Positions 37,151-50,583 of a stretch of DNA of 64,000 bases are shown piece by piece. The notes below the pieces were generated by a model that did no database searches, was not told where the DNA came from, and was given only the letters and a program-made list of their open reading frames with translations. The DNA is from Ulva prolifera. Taxonomy: Eukaryota; Chlorophyta; Ulvophyceae; Ulvales; Ulvaceae. The position numbers and the translations under genes were made by a program. The first letter of the stretch is position 1; the number at the start of each line of letters is the position of its first letter. The stretch lies in the NCBI GenBank assembly GCA_023078555.1, contig CM041196.1, positions 5,901,658 to 5,965,657 on the forward strand. Direction: 5' to 3'.

Positions 37151-37432
37151 ACCTGTGGCAATATGAGCTCTGTTAGCTGCTATGATCACTAGTCATACAG
37201 TACAGACTCCTGTCAATTGCCAGTCAAAGATCTTACAGAATAACTATGCCGTGTCACACGGTGTCTCACCTGTGGCAATATGAGCTCTGTTAGCTGCTAT
37301 GATCACTAGTCATACAATACAGACTCCTGCACCACGTAGTACGCTCAGCACACTGTTCTCTGCTGTAGTCAGTAGACAGACACACACAAACAGCAAAGCA
37401 TTCTCACCTGTCAATTGCCAGTCAAAGATGAC
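37151..37432. repeat. Nested duplication
   Basis: A 62-bp block starting ACCTGTGGCAATATGAGCTC occurs at 37151-37212 and 37268-37329 with one mismatch. The sequence that follows it directly in copy 1 (TCAATTGCCAGTCAAAGAT, 37213) follows copy 2 only after about 80 extra bases (37411). Copy 2 therefore carries an insertion, or copy 1 a deletion. Confidence 0.85.
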
Positions 37433-40147
37433 CTGGAATTGACAGCTACGTCCTATATTCTGTGCACTGGACAGCCGACCTAGGTCTGCCCGCAGACTCA
37501 CAGCCAAATGCATGTGATCTGCTGCACTCGCGTTATCACAGCTACGACACGCTTGCACCAGGGGAGCTCTGCTTCCCACAATACCGCAGCTGGCCACTTA
37601 TGCCCATGCAATAGCTCTAGCGGCCGATCCCTCTAGCTTGCTACATTAGTGTCACGCTTTGTGTCCGAAATGTCTTCAATCCCTATACTTGATTGCTCTT
37701 CTGTAACACATCATGTGATCACATGATGCACCCGCAGCTGCTAGCTATATATATAGCGGCCACATCACTGGATTGTCACATTGCGCCATATGTGTGTGTG
37801 GATCACAGAGGTGAACCTATAGTACCTGCCTCTCCGGCATTGTCCTTGTCACACGGTAACACAGGAATGCATGCAGATCACACAATGTCCTGACTCTGTC
37901 GCCCGCAGATCGACGGCAGATCGAAGGCGCTGCAAGTGCGTGGCGGCTTTGCGTGCCTGAGTGCAGGCAACAAGGACATCCATGTGTGAGGGTGCACCCT
38001 CAACAACAATGCCGCATGATCTTGAGGGAATCACAGAATTCTGTAGCACAATGGCACATCACATGACCCCTACCCGGAGAACTTCCGATGCAAGCGCGCG
38101 GCCGTATCTGTACGTACATATGTACATATGTATGTAGTGATCGTCGGATGCATTCGTACATCCACGACGAAACCCACCAGTCGATTCGGAGTGGACATCT
38201 TCACACCGAAGCCGGAAACCGCTTTCACATGCGCGCTCCTCGCCTGCCCGCTCTTGCGTTGAGCTGACTGAACTCGCGATCGTATCTCGTGCAGATTGCG
38301 CATTAATACATGCATTGCATGCGTACGCACAATGGCACTCGTCGTAGGAGATATATATACTGGCAAGCACATCGGCCCTAGGCCTTGCGTACGTGCATAT
38401 AACATCAACCAAGGGGCCAGCAATGACAATTGGACGAACCAAGAGGAAACACACCCACTCAGTGTGAACATGGTCACGCCTGTGACGCTGGGCGAGTATG
38501 AGCAATTGCTAAGCTGAAACGACACCGCATTAGTGATGGTGAAACAGTACTAGTACTGCTGGACGGTGGGCTGGCTTTCACGCTCTGCTGCCTGTGGGCT
38601 GCCTTACGTACCACCTTATGTACATGTGTATACAAGGATCGAGTCGGGGTGGCAGCACCGCAGGAACCGCCCAGGAGCATCGCACTGCAAGTCGCGCGAA
38701 CCACCAAGGCCATCATGATCACCCAACGCACACTGATTCCAAGACACCACAGCCACTCGTACGCAACACAAGCCCCCAGCAATTACACGGCGCTCGTGCA
38801 CCTCACGCGTGTATACACCAACCCGTCAGGCGATCTCGAAGCGCAACCTGGCAGCCAGCTCAAGTGGCACTGTCAGGTGACTCAATCTGGGTGTCTTGCC
38901 ACCTACCTGACTCAGGTCACTCCCCTTGCAATTGCTTGGCGTGTGTGTACCCCAGGCACATCGTTGGCGTATCGATATCCATCTCGCTCGAGAAGCTCCG
39001 CCATCATCTGCATATGCATATACCTCACGGGATGGCCTACACGCATGTTCGAACATATATGATCATCAGTACATCAGGTGCCCGGGTTGCTGACGATTGG
39101 CTGCTCGAGCTCGGAGCGTGCACGTGTGGTCAGCTGCAGCGCACGTGTGCACGTTTCTCGGACGCACCTCAAATCAATGGTCGGCAGCAGCTAGCAGTTG
39201 TGTACAACATCGAAGTTTTGAAAATACTCGTGCGGATGACGCATGATGAGGCTGCCTGGTGGGCGTGTTTTCTGCATCATACACCGCACTGCCGTCCACC
39301 CACGTCGTGCTGCTGATGTCGACACAAAAGACCTGCATGCACGGGTTGTTGTCTGTCAAACCTGCTGAGTTGTCAAGCATCATCAAGCTGCCTCACAGTC
39401 TGAAACGACAGTAGTCATCTGGACAACAGATCAGACTGTTAACTGATGATCAATTGACTGGCAGATCTGGCCTCAAGGACATTCACTCACTTGCCAGTGG
39501 TTCTGATGCGCAGCACCGTCTATGAAGGCCGGACAAGACCTGGGTCCCTCTGAAAGGCCAGACCCGTGTCACGAAAAAACAGGACCACAGCTGCCTGGGC
39601 CACAGCTGCCTAGGCCTGCACATTTACTACGTGTTGTTAGCCCTGATCATGAGCTGGCGTCAAAGTCAGAGCTGTGCTGCAGCCAAAGCATGGCGGGCCG
39701 ACCAGCGTGTTGGGGGGTGGGGTCCTGTGGGCACGAGGGTGCAACCTCGCAAGCCCAGGTGTGGTGATCTGGCCTGAACTACGGAGAGGCCTCCATAGGA
39801 TGTGCAGGGAGGGTTCTGTATTGCAAGGCCACAGGCAGCGCGCGAGGGGGCTGTCTTCCACATGTAATGCTCCATGGGTTGCTTAAGCAATTAAGCAAGA
39901 ATTCCCTGCCAGTGTTTGATGTTGCAACATGCATGGAGGTTCCGCAGGTTCGGATTGGCTATGATCACTTGGGTGACCCCCTGACCACTGAGATCTTGTG
40001 CCTGGGGCGCGCTCGAGTGCAATCCCTCCAGAAAATTCTGCAAAACCTGTCAACTCTCATTTGGGTCCCCCTCTGATGCCATCAGTGATGGAATGGGGCG
40101 GGGTCGAGTGCCACTCCACTAGCTTACCAAGAAACGTGTTCTTTCAA

Positions 40148-40225
40148 CATATGTGGTCCCGTTAATTCGGATTTGTCAATGTCCAATAGGATACGGCTCA
40201 GTAAATGCAGATTTACTTTACTTAC
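40148..40225 (+). mobile_element. SINE-like element, copy C (3' fragment)
   Basis: CATATGTGGTCCCGTTAATT to a TTTACTTTACTTAC tail; matches the last 80 bp or so of copy A. Confidence 0.75.
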
Positions 40226-40624
40226 ATATGGCCCTATGTACAGGCCCAGGCCACGATATTCAGGCATTGTCAGTACAGACAGGCAGCACCTGACACAGCC
40301 ACAGGCCTGGCAGTGCACAGCAACCTGCGTCTAATCTACATGAGGCCGCTGCCGGCGGCTGCTGCTCACAGGCGACATGCATTTTGCAAATTCACCTCAC
40401 TCAAGGCCGCGCGGCTCAGTGTCACAAGGCTGAAGGCGGCGAGGCGGCGGCCAGCGCCACGCCGCCGGCAGGAGCGCCCGGATGCGTGACAGAGATGTGG
40501 TGGTTTTGGGGTGGTATGTATGCAGTTGAGGTGCGTCCTTGGTGCTGTGCCATGGGCGCTGCTGCGGCGGGGTGGTCTCTGGTGGAGGGGTGGTCTCTGG
40601 TGGATGGTGCGTGTCAAGTGCCCG

Positions 40625-40721
40625 TGTAAAGCAAAGTAAATCTGAATGTACTGAGCCGTATCCTACTGGACATCGACAACTCCGAGTTAACGGGGACCAT
40701 TAACGGGACCACACATGCCGA
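40625..40721 (-). mobile_element. SINE-like element, copy D (3' fragment, inverted)
   Basis: Reverse complement of the same 3' segment (CGGCATGTGTGGTCCCGTTA to TTTACTTTGCTTTAC), with a small internal duplication of the GGTCCCGTTAA part. It faces copy C about 400 bp away. Confidence 0.75.
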
Positions 40722-40965
40722 TATGCCGATATCATACCATATCATGATGCCGGGGCCACATGTGTGGGTGATGTGTCTGCACCTGCGCCATTTCCCCTGA
40801 GCCCGGGGCGGCGACCGGGGTGACCGGGGTGAGTATGGTGAGACGCCCAATCAAGCTTTTCATATGCCGCATGCGCGGCTTGCTGTCCGGCCGCCTCTCT
40901 GACTTTGTCGTTGTAACACTGCGGCCTTGTCTGCCATGTCTGCCACACATGTGCACCATGCATGC

Positions 40966-41114
40966 CAGGTGTTACAAGGATAAAGGTGGCAAGGCCGCGG
41001 CGGGCAGCACCGCGAAAGCCTGGCCACACACCTGGCATGGTGTGTGTTAACAATTGCGTGGGTGTCTGGGAGTGCACTTGATGTGCTTGCTTCTTTCGCG
41101 GTGCTGCCCGCCGC
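40966..41114. repeat. Inverted pair related to the 7844-7880 repeat
   Basis: The forward arm GTGTTACAAGGATAAAGG... to GGGCAGCACCGCGAAAG (40969-41016) and the inverted arm CTTTCGCGGTGCTGCCCGCC (from about 41092) bracket about 75 bp. Together with the copy at 7.8 kb this is a dispersed family, possibly a small non-autonomous element. Confidence 0.55.
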
Positions 41115-44100
41115 GGGCCCTCCGCGCTGCACATGTGGTTGCCTCAGCTACAATATTGTATTGCATTAATGCGCAAGTGCGCTTAAGCTGAACTTAAGCT
41201 GAAGTTTCATAGCCTGCAGTGCATCCAGTGCTTGCCACTGCTGCAGTGGTGAAGCCGATGGAATCTTGAGCGAATTCAACTGGTAGGGGAAGGAGAAGCA
41301 TCCTTTTCTTCTGCACAGCCTCAAGTTGACTGGCAGCCGTTACTGATGCTCCCTCCTCTAGGCAGCATGTCAGCTATTGTACCTACACAAGCTATACAAA
41401 CTATACATAGCTATTCAATCCTTTGCTGTCAATACCGGCAGGGCGATGGTGCCATGGCCTAGTGCCATGACTGAGTGAGTGGATTTGCGAGTCCTAGCAA
41501 CGGCTTGCCCGGCCTCTGTGCTTTGTAACTCTACATACTTTATGTACACAGGTGTACAAGCTATGCAAGATGGTGCAGCTTATAGTTCTGCAGACAGTAT
41601 TTATACCTTTCTTTTGTAATTACATTAAAATTTTGTTGGTAGCTTGGGACATGTGCCTGAGATCGGGTGTTGTTTGTGATTACTCGTGGGACCTTGCTGA
41701 CAGCAGACGTGCCAGCAAGTACAAGACCTATACTGAATTAATGACTATAGTCCCATTACCATTACATGCAGACTTACACATTGATTGCCGTCTGTGGTTG
41801 TGATTTGAAAAGTGTGCAGCTGTGCTTGCTGCCATGTATGTCTTCTGGATCGCAGCTGAACCTCCTGACAAGATGGCAGTGGAGTGGCAATGCGAGGCAA
41901 GAACAGGAGCTGGCAGGACCATGCACAGGTACAAATTAAGGCTGCATGTTTGGTATTGATCGGTGAGCCTGTGCTGGTGCTGGTGTGATGTGATCTTGGA
42001 AAGCTGCATCCGCAAACTTGCTGAGGCATAGTCTGTACTGAGTGTGTAATTTATGGTTAAACACGGTGTACTGATGTATGAGGAGGATTGCAGCAGTGGC
42101 AAGGAGGAGTCAGTGGTACCTGTGCAGTCACAGGTGCTGCAAGGGTGAAGACAATGTGACCAGCACAGCCACATCAGCCCTTACAACTGAAAATTCATCC
42201 AGGCAGCAGCGGGCAGCTGAGGCAGCAAGTGCAAAATGCAATATGGCTATGTCATTCAGCAAACATGCAATGGCAGGATTTGCTTAGGTTGGTGGCACAC
42301 CCTGCCATGAACGTGTGAAGTGGTTTGACAATGAATTCCCAGAATCGGTAGCATGCCTGGCCTCTGTCCCTCGGATGAACGTACAATGTAGTACGTACAC
42401 TGGGCCCTCCTTTCAACATACAATGGCCCCCAGTGGCGCGCCTCTCTTCTAAATCTAGACTCTAGGCTCAGCTTATCTTACAAGGATGGATGCCCTTTTA
42501 CGGATACAGCCGAGTACGTCCAGACTTACTTTTCATGACACCTTGTGAGGATTATACCGTTCTAAGTCAAGACAAAGAGGCAGGTAGCATTGCAGGCACT
42601 GCAAAGGGACACCGCGCAAGCAAGCCTCACCGCAGCCACTCAAAACCACGTGGGGGGTAACCCCCCAGAACCACCCCCCAGCGGGCGACCAGCTGGGCAA
42701 CGCCGCGCCTCGTACACGCACTGGATCTCGCATGCCTGCCCCTACGAGCACAGCCACCAATTGCTTGTAACACATGTTCACACCCACGCGCAGCATGCGC
42801 AAGTGCTTCCCGCTCATCATGAACACGCCTCAACACCTGGTCCTGGCCATTTGCAGTTTTGTCAGCACACATTGTCAGATTCCAGCAGGCGAGACGGCTT
42901 GGAAGTGGACCCGCACAGAGGCAACAAGTGCAGCACCAAGAAGCGCCTACACCCGGCAGTAAACTGCCATGCACAGCATGCCTGCTGAAAAGCGATTGAT
43001 CTGCCGAGCGGGAGCTATAGTTCGGGAACGGGCAAGGTGTGGCAATTTAGATTTACTTTACTTTACATGCAGACGCAAGCCAGTGGTCAGCCATACTAAC
43101 TGGCAGAGCTCACAATGTGTGGACATGCACACGCTCACACTGCTCATCAGACTTGGCCAGGGCAAGGGCCAGCCCGACCGCTGCAGCTCGCATGGGCTCT
43201 TGCTCACATGATGTGAGTCACAATCGAGGCGAGTCAGCCTTGAGCTGCACCACCTGATATGATTCGCTGACGTGTTGTTGGCAATGTGTTGTTGTTTGAC
43301 TGGTTGTCCTGCCATTTTGCTTCCCACAAACAGTGTCTTGAATGTTAATCCTCAGTCGCCAGCATTTCACCAACAAAGGCAGGACGGCTCCAGACGGAAT
43401 TGACCAGGGACATTGGTCAGATCACTGGATTGCCAGGTAATTCCAGGAAGTGGTAACAGCAGTGCTACTCACCACGACTCATGTAGTCTTATCTATATTG
43501 ATTCGCCTTGGCCCTGTCAGCACGGAAAATTTTACCGTTGCAACAGCAGGTGTATGCAGGCAACAGGTGAATGGCTGCAAAAGTAGACCAGCGAGAGGCA
43601 AATCCAGCAGAAAGATGTGGCCACACAGTGACGCCCCAGTGGCTACGGTGGCCCAGCCAACAACAAACATCACTTGAGGCCATGTTGACGATTCTCAGCC
43701 GCTTGATCCTCAACTAATTGCACGATGCGAATGCCAGCATATGGCCGCCTCTGCCCCCTAGATGCCATTGACTTCTCCCTGGTGTTTGTCTCTCCACTCA
43801 CAGCACAACAGGATTCTCGCCGGCCCTACTGACTTAAAAGTGATCAAAAGCGGGCACAGCGTGTACAGCCGTGGCTCGCGCTGCACCCATGCATGCGGGT
43901 AGGCACGGGTGAGCCCGAACGGCACTGACATGCATGCTGCCACAGGCCGTAGCACGGACCGTGCAGCGCCCGCATTGCGTCGCACAGCTGAAGGCGCGCC
44001 GCAGCCAGCACGCCGCAACCCACGCCGCATGCTTCCGGTTGTATGATCTCAGCGGCATACGGCACTCTTCGCTGCCCCTTCGGGAGGACCGTCGGGTCTG

Positions 44101-44205
44101 CCGCAAACCCCTCCCTCCCCCCTGTGGCATGCATGTGGATGCGAAAAACTCCGCCTCAGGCTGCGCCATTCGCCCGTGCCGGCAATGCCATAACACATTT
44201 CACCA

Positions 44206-47200
44206 TCACTCGCCATCGGCTGACTCCTGCGCCGGCTGCTCAGCCATGGTGGCACCGCAGGCGGCCGCGGCAAAGGCGAGCATGTCCGCGACCTCCTGGA
44301 TGACCTTGTCTGTCGGCTTGCCGGCGCCGTGGCCGGCCTTGGTGTCGATGCGCGCCACCAGCGGATTCGTCTGGCGGCCGCCGCCCTGCTTCACGAGGCG
44401 GTGCTGCAGCTCCGCGGTGAGCTTGAACGTGTGCAGCGGCGACACCCTGCACGGCGCGACGCCAGATCACACGCAAGCTGCGGCACGCGCACGCCTCCCC
44501 ACATCGCCAACTGTGAAAGGAACCTGCGTGGCTGTCTTTCAGTGCAAGGGTCACCCCCGCAGCAGCGGGGCGCACCTGGGCATGCTGGCAAGCACACAAG
44601 GCCCAACGATACCCAAGCCACACGTTTCAATCCCTGATCATGAGGCAGGTGAAACAAGGGGGTGTAGGTGAATGCGTGCCGGAGGACGGGGCCGCAGGCG
44701 CTCACAAGACGCCACAGCAAGAGGCCGAACCCCTTCAGCCCGGCCAAAACCCAAGAAAAAAAAAGCAAAACCGGCACCAGAACTAGAAGAGCCTAGCGGA
44801 AAGTGAACTGAGCGGAGGGGAGGAGAGGCGCGCACCGGTCGTCGTGGGAGGCGGTGAGCAGCAGCATCGCAGGGTACTGCCCCTCCGCCTCCGGCATGCT
44901 GACGTTGTGGAGGGGGCTGTAGCCGCGCAGGTACTCCGCGGCCTCCGCCTCGTCCGGGTCGCCAAAGTCGGTGCACCACGCGTGTCCGATCGTGAACTTG
45001 TGGAAGCGGAGCATGTCCATTACGCCGACCTGCACAGCATGCGCGCTGTGTGCTGTGCGTACGAGCGGCCGCCGCAGCGCGGGGCGATGTTGTACATGTC
45101 GCCTGGCCAACAAAGTAGCTGAAAACCAGGTGGAGTAGCCCGCCCAGCTCCCTGTTTGTGTCGTCGAGGATAACTACAACTACGTATCATCTGGGGGTGT
45201 TAAATCGGATTCAAGACTGCAGCCGGGCGGTACCCGGCGTGCAGCTCAACAGAGAGCACAGACCGAGGGAGGTGTGGGGGCCGGGCCACATTGTCGGCGG
45301 GCATGTGGAAACCAGACAGGAACACCAGAGACATCCGGATGAAATGCCGCTGCGATTTGATCACGATGCAGGGGACTGAATAAGAAGTGGCGCAGGTGCG
45401 CACCTGTGCGAGCACGGCGGCGTAGAGGTCAGGGCGCTGGTTGGCGCAGGCCGCGACGAGGAGGCCGCCGTTGGAGCCGCCCTGGATGGTGAGCGCGGCC
45501 GGGGAGGTGTAGCCCTCGGCGATGAGGTGCTCTGCGCACGCCTGGAAGTCGTCAAAGACGTTCTGCTTGCGTAGCAGGGAGCCATCGTCGCGCCACTGGC
45601 GGCCGTACTCGCCGCCGCCGCGCAGGTTGGCGACCGCGAAGCAGCCGTCGAACGCCGAGAGCCACGCGAGCCTGCAGTGAGATCCCGCTGAGGCGCCGTG
45701 AGGGCACGGCGATGCGGAGTGAACCAAAGGAACAGCTGGAAGATGGGCTGGGGTGCTAGCTGTATGGAGGGGGGTGTGCGGCGGCGCCTCAAGCATCAGG
45801 CGTGCTGTCGAACGGCCGCTGCGAGGCACTCGGACGGCCGCTGCAAGGCACTCGCGCCAGACAACCCTCACACCGAGGGATTTGAGACGATGCAGCCCAG
45901 AACAGCGTCGTAGACAAGACATGCTGCGTCATATGGGGTCGTTTGTCAGCGCATAATACGCATGATGCCCATGAATTGGCAAGCCCGGCCACATTTCACA
46001 GCTGACGGTCATGCCCGGCTGCCTCCTGCCACACATGACTCAGAGACGGAGCGTGCATGACACACGGGGTGTGGCGACACGAGGCCGGGCGTGGCTACAG
46101 GTGCACACCTGGAGGCGCTGAAGGAGGGCTGCAAGGAGATGTTGAAGCCGCCGTAGCCGTACAGCAGCGCCGGCGACTTGGGCCCGAGGGCAGCGCCCTT
46201 GCGGTGCACGATGAACATTGGCACACGGGTGCCGTCCTTGCTCGTCGCGAAGGCCTGCTTTGCGACGTACGCGTCGGGGTCATGCGGCACGCTGAGTTTC
46301 GTGCGCTGGAAGACCTCCGGAACGACCTCCGGCACCTCCCCACCGTCGCCACTACCTGCATAAAGAGCAAGCTTTCTGAAACAACACCTAAACACACCAG
46401 AGAACATAATAAATCATTGCCCCACATTCTATGTTCTCTAAGTGCGAGATTCTATGTTTGAGAGTCAAAAACCAAGACCTGATAGGGCGGCTCCAGATCT
46501 GTAACAGGACGGGTCGCCGCAGCAGCAAGCTGACGTTCTTCTTGTTTGGTGTGAGATCCCTGGCCAGGTATCTCCTCAGCACGGCAGCAGCTGATACGGC
46601 AAGCGACTGGACGAGCATGCACACTCGCACAAGCCTGGTTTCCGAGGGTTGCTCGACGCTGTGGCCGCACGGCGATGTGAAGCACCGTGGCTGCAGCGTT
46701 AAGGAGTGTGTCTGCGTCGCCTACGTTTCGCGCATGGTCAGCGGCACAGCATCATGCCCTGCTTACACCAGCACAATCCACTGTGATCTCCCGGGATTAA
46801 TCTTTCAGGCTTCACTGCAACAAGAAGGTTATGCTTGTTTTGAGCAAGTGCCTGCCGCATGGCGTGTGCGCGCCCCCGGCACGAGGGGCGCAATGAGGGT
46901 GTTCTGCAGTCTCATCATACAATCATCACAGATCAGGGATACGGTGGGAGGCCTCCTCCTGTTCTCTGGTCCCTGGTGATTTCAGAGAGATTGAAAAAAT
47001 CGTTTTTCGTTGCCGGTTCTGGGACGCACCGTTCGAGGGGCCCTCGGCGGCCGGGGCGACGCCCGCCGCGTCCGCGCGGAAGATGACCGTCGGCTCGACG
47101 AAGCCGACGAGCGAGAACCAGAACTCAGTGGAGGCGCGCAGCGGCTCGGTCGAGATGCCGGACATCGTGCCCAGCGTCGGCAGTGGCACGGTGGCCAGCA

Positions 47201-50200
47201 GGCCGCCGTCGGAGATGCGGCGCACCTCAGCCACGTCCACGACGTCGCGCATCCACTGCACGACCATCAGGTCGCCCTTCAGCGCCGTCGCGCCCTGCAG
47301 CAGTGCCCACATGCACATCACACCAAATTTATACAGCAACTGAAGAGGGGACGAGACACAGTATCTCCCATTTTCACAGTCTCGTTCCCACAACTCGCCC
47401 TCCGGCCGAGCAGGGACGGCTCTGCTGTGCTGCGCACAGGGTTACGGTGAAGGGTGCCCAACGTACGCTTCATGCACGCACCACATGCTGGCGTGAATTG
47501 TATGACGCATACAGCTTGGCCTCTGCCTCACTCAGCCCCTGCCCAGCGTGAGCACCGCCGCTCACAGCCCCACTCACAGGCGCACCTCGAGGATGTCCTT
47601 CGCGTGCTGCGCCACGACCTCCCGGAACTTCCCAGACGACAGCGCGTCCGTCGGTGCAGCCTCCGCGTCGATCGCAACGATCCGGTTGCGCGGGGCGCGT
47701 GCGTTCGTCACCAGCGTCAGGCGGGCCCCATCCACCGCCGCCACCGACCACTGCGACGAGAACGAGCTCACCAGCCGCTTGAACGGCAGCCGCTGCTTCC
47801 CCCCGGCATCCCCAGCGGTGCCGCTGGCGCTCGTGTCCGCCGCCGCGTAGTCTCCAAACTTGATCGCCCCGACTTCGTTCCGCGGCAGCGCGTCGAGGTC
47901 GAGAATGAACGCGAGGTTCGCCGGGGCGCAGCCGTCCGAGACGGTGAGCCAGAGCCAGCGGCCGTCGGCGGTCGCGGAGGCGCCGAAGAGCCACGTCGGG
48001 TGCGCGGGCTCGAAGAAGAGGCACGCGTCCTCCTCCTGCTCGGTGCCGAGGCGGTGGTAGAAGACCTTCTGGTTGACGGCGCTGTCCGTCTCGGTGCCGA
48101 GGTCGTCCTTGGAGGGCGGTTCGTACCTGCACATCGCAGGACAGTGCGAGTCGGTGCATGCAGAGAGGTACTGCGGCCCGGGGGGGGGGGGGGGGGGGGG
48201 GGGGGGGACACTGTCCAACATGTGGTGCTGCCTCCCGAGACGTGCATGGCAGGCACCAGGCTGTATACTTATGTGGATGCAGAGATGCAGCGCCTTGTGC
48301 TGCTGCGGGATAGGTGAGAGAGCAACAAAGCGGTGGAGATGGGAGATGCGGGCGGGCGGGCGGGGGCTGTGACGGTCGCCGCCGCGGGGAGGTGTGGACC
48401 AGCGCGTGCCGTGCATGCCGCGCAGGCACCAGGGGACACTGTGGAAACCTTGACTTCTACCAGTTTACCCTGGAAATCACGCATGCCGCGGCAGACATGG
48501 TGTGCGAGGCGCTGTGGTGTGACTCGGAGGGGTAGCGGGGCGCAAAGGGGCAGGGGCACAGGTAGAGGGGGCTCTTCGGGGAGGGGGGGGGGGGGGGGGC
48601 GGGCGCGGAGGGGCACCGGGGGGATGCTAGGGGATAGGGGCGGGCGTACAGGCGTATACAGGACTGTAGAAGGTCAGCGGCGGGTGCAGTGGGGCAGGGG
48701 GGGGTGGGGGGGGGAGGCGCACGCGCAGTACAGGAAGCCGAGGCCGTCCGCAGTCCAGGAGAGGCCCGAGTGCTTGACGTACTGCACAAAGTCGGGGAGC
48801 TCCGTGGTGGAGCCGTCGTCGGCGATCTGCAGCACCTTCACCTTGCGCCAGTCGGAGCCGCTCTCCGACAGCATCACCGCCGCGCAGCGCCCTGCAGCAG
48901 ACAGGCGCGAGGCATGGGTGGGGCGGCCTGTGCTTGCCATAGATGATCCTGATGCATCGGCAGGTCGAGGCCTTGCCGCAGTCGCTGAAATCTCACTGGA
49001 CTGGTCGTTGCCATAGGTCCAGTGGACCACGCCGAGAACGTGCATGTCGACGGCGTGTGCAGAAGGACGGACAGGCCGGGAACTGTGATGTAATGTCAGC
49101 AGCTATCTGTGGCAGAAATGTGCCGTGCCGTGCCGTGAGGAGTGGTGGAGTATAGGCACCGCTACAGTCAGCAGGCTGGGGGTTGCGGGTCCGCACTGCC
49201 CAGTTTTGGGACGTCGGGCCCGATCACGCCGAACGATTGCACTGATTTAGGTACCACTTTAGAATGGCAGCCCTGAAGATGGGGGAAGGTGAACCAACAC
49301 TGCTGTTGTCACAGCGCATGTCACAGCGCATGTCACAGCGCATGTCACAGCGCGTGTCTGTGCGCCCAGGCCTGATGCAAAACCTAGACCAGCGGGATCG
49401 GATGTGTGTGCAAGCGAGCACAGATGTCAACACTTGATGCTGCATGGAGCGATGGCCGTGCGGGTGCAACAGGCCGCAGACCTGCTGTTCGAGGTGACAG
49501 GGCTGTGGGCAGGTGTGTGACAGATGGGATGGCGCACCATTGTTGGTGAACTTGATCGCGCTGAGGGCGATGGTGCCGTCCTCCGAGAGCAGGTTGGGGT
49601 CATAGAAGACTTCGCCTTCCTCACCGGGGGCATCGCATGTGTAGAGCGTGTCCTGGTTCTGCAGGCCTGAGTTGCGGAAGTAGTACCAGCGCTCTACATG
49701 ACCTCATTCGTTACATGGTGGACCTGACAGATCAAAATTCTGCAGGGGGTTCTTTCTGCAATCGTTACTGGATGCTGCAGTACCTCGTCCTGAACAAGAC
49801 TCCTGCTGCAGCATGCTATCAGCCGAAATCACCCATCGGCGTCTGTGGATTAGCTGCAATGTGTAAGACTAGAGACGCGATTCGCACCACCACGTTTGAA
49901 TGGGATGTGGTTCCGGGGGTAGTCCATCAGCTTTGTGATCAGCTGTTCCAGCTCGGGCCTGCCCGGGCATTTCTCCAGCACACTGCCAGAAAGCTTATTC
50001 TGGGCCTCAATGACTGCACCGCACAGGCGTCGCTTCGGCCTGTGCACTGGCTGATTAAAGGGCATGTTGCATGCACTGCAAATTGCCCACATAGCGTTCT
50101 TGCATGACGATGGGGCTTGTGGGATACGCACATGCCTTGGTTTCTTCGCCATCTGGTTCCTCCAGCCATCGGTATGGATCCTCGACCTTGGTTCCGTGTA

Positions 50201-50583
50201 GATCATCCACAACATCACCTCGCTGCACGTCGGGGTAGCTCTCTGGAGCCACAGACAGGCCCCCCGCTCTGGCTCCTACAAACCCACACCGCAGACTCGA
50301 ACGATAGGTTGCTGCAATTCTGAAGCGTTGGTGGCAGTTGGTCAGCCAGAGCAGGTGCGGGTGAGGCAACAATTCGACTTCAATGGACCACACTCCAATC
50401 GGGGCACCCACCGACAGCGCATCGCTTGGGAGGCGCCACGGGCCGACAGGAACTAGAGAGCTGGAATTTTACGTATGGAGATCGTGTTGACAGCCTGACC
50501 ACCCTGGTGTATAGCGCCACGGACGCGATGACCGCAGTAGCTCCGACTGCAGACCATGCGAGTGTCCTCGACGACATTGTCAT
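44206..50583 (-). CDS. POP: Prolyl oligopeptidase (S9A serine peptidase)
   Basis: Hydrolyses peptides after Pro; beta-propeller plus alpha/beta-hydrolase fold. Eleven exons, all joins in frame: complement 50412-50583, 50132-50275, 49888-50013, 49538-49693, 48723-48891, 47586-48126, 47030-47294, 46109-46355, 45404-45671, 44836-45029 and 44206-44446 (840 residues; the animal enzyme is about 710). Family text runs throughout: [73 protein letters not shown]. The catalytic Ser ([10 protein letters not shown]), Asp (SHDDRV) and His ([13 protein letters not shown]) are all present. The extra length is mainly an N-terminal extension of about 70 residues with a hydrophobic segment ([19 protein letters not shown], about 7-25), which could be a membrane anchor or targeting signal; cytosolic POPs lack it. 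Poly-C tracts and a 12-bp repeat lie in its introns. Confidence 0.96.
48180..48207. repeat. Poly-G tract, 28 bp, in a POP intron
   Basis: In the intron 48127-48722; poly-C on the sense strand. Confidence 0.93.
48583..48599. repeat. Poly-G tract, 17 bp, in the same POP intron
   Basis: Second sense-strand C-tract of intron 48127-48722. A further G-rich stretch (48698-48715) abuts the GTGCGC donor at the intron's 5' end. Confidence 0.9.
49309..49356. repeat. 12-bp tandem repeat x4 in a POP intron
   Basis: GTCACAGCGCAT-type units in tandem within intron 48892-49537. The last unit has one change. Confidence 0.85.

Larger units (their letters stand above)
37433..44205. other. Gene-poor stretch with SINE fragments
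   Basis: No coding frame with a recognisable motif. Contains two opposed SINE-like fragments (40148-40225 and 40625-40721), a dispersed repeat at 40966-41016 with an inverted partial copy at 41092-41114, and a TTTAC-tail remnant at about 43044-43067. Confidence 0.5.

Noticed and set aside
38594..39316. 240-codon plus-strand frame
   Set aside because: No motif or coding-like composition, and it overlaps other open frames on both strands.
47454..48317. 287-codon plus-strand frame
   Set aside because: Antisense to POP exon 6, which matches the family on the minus strand.
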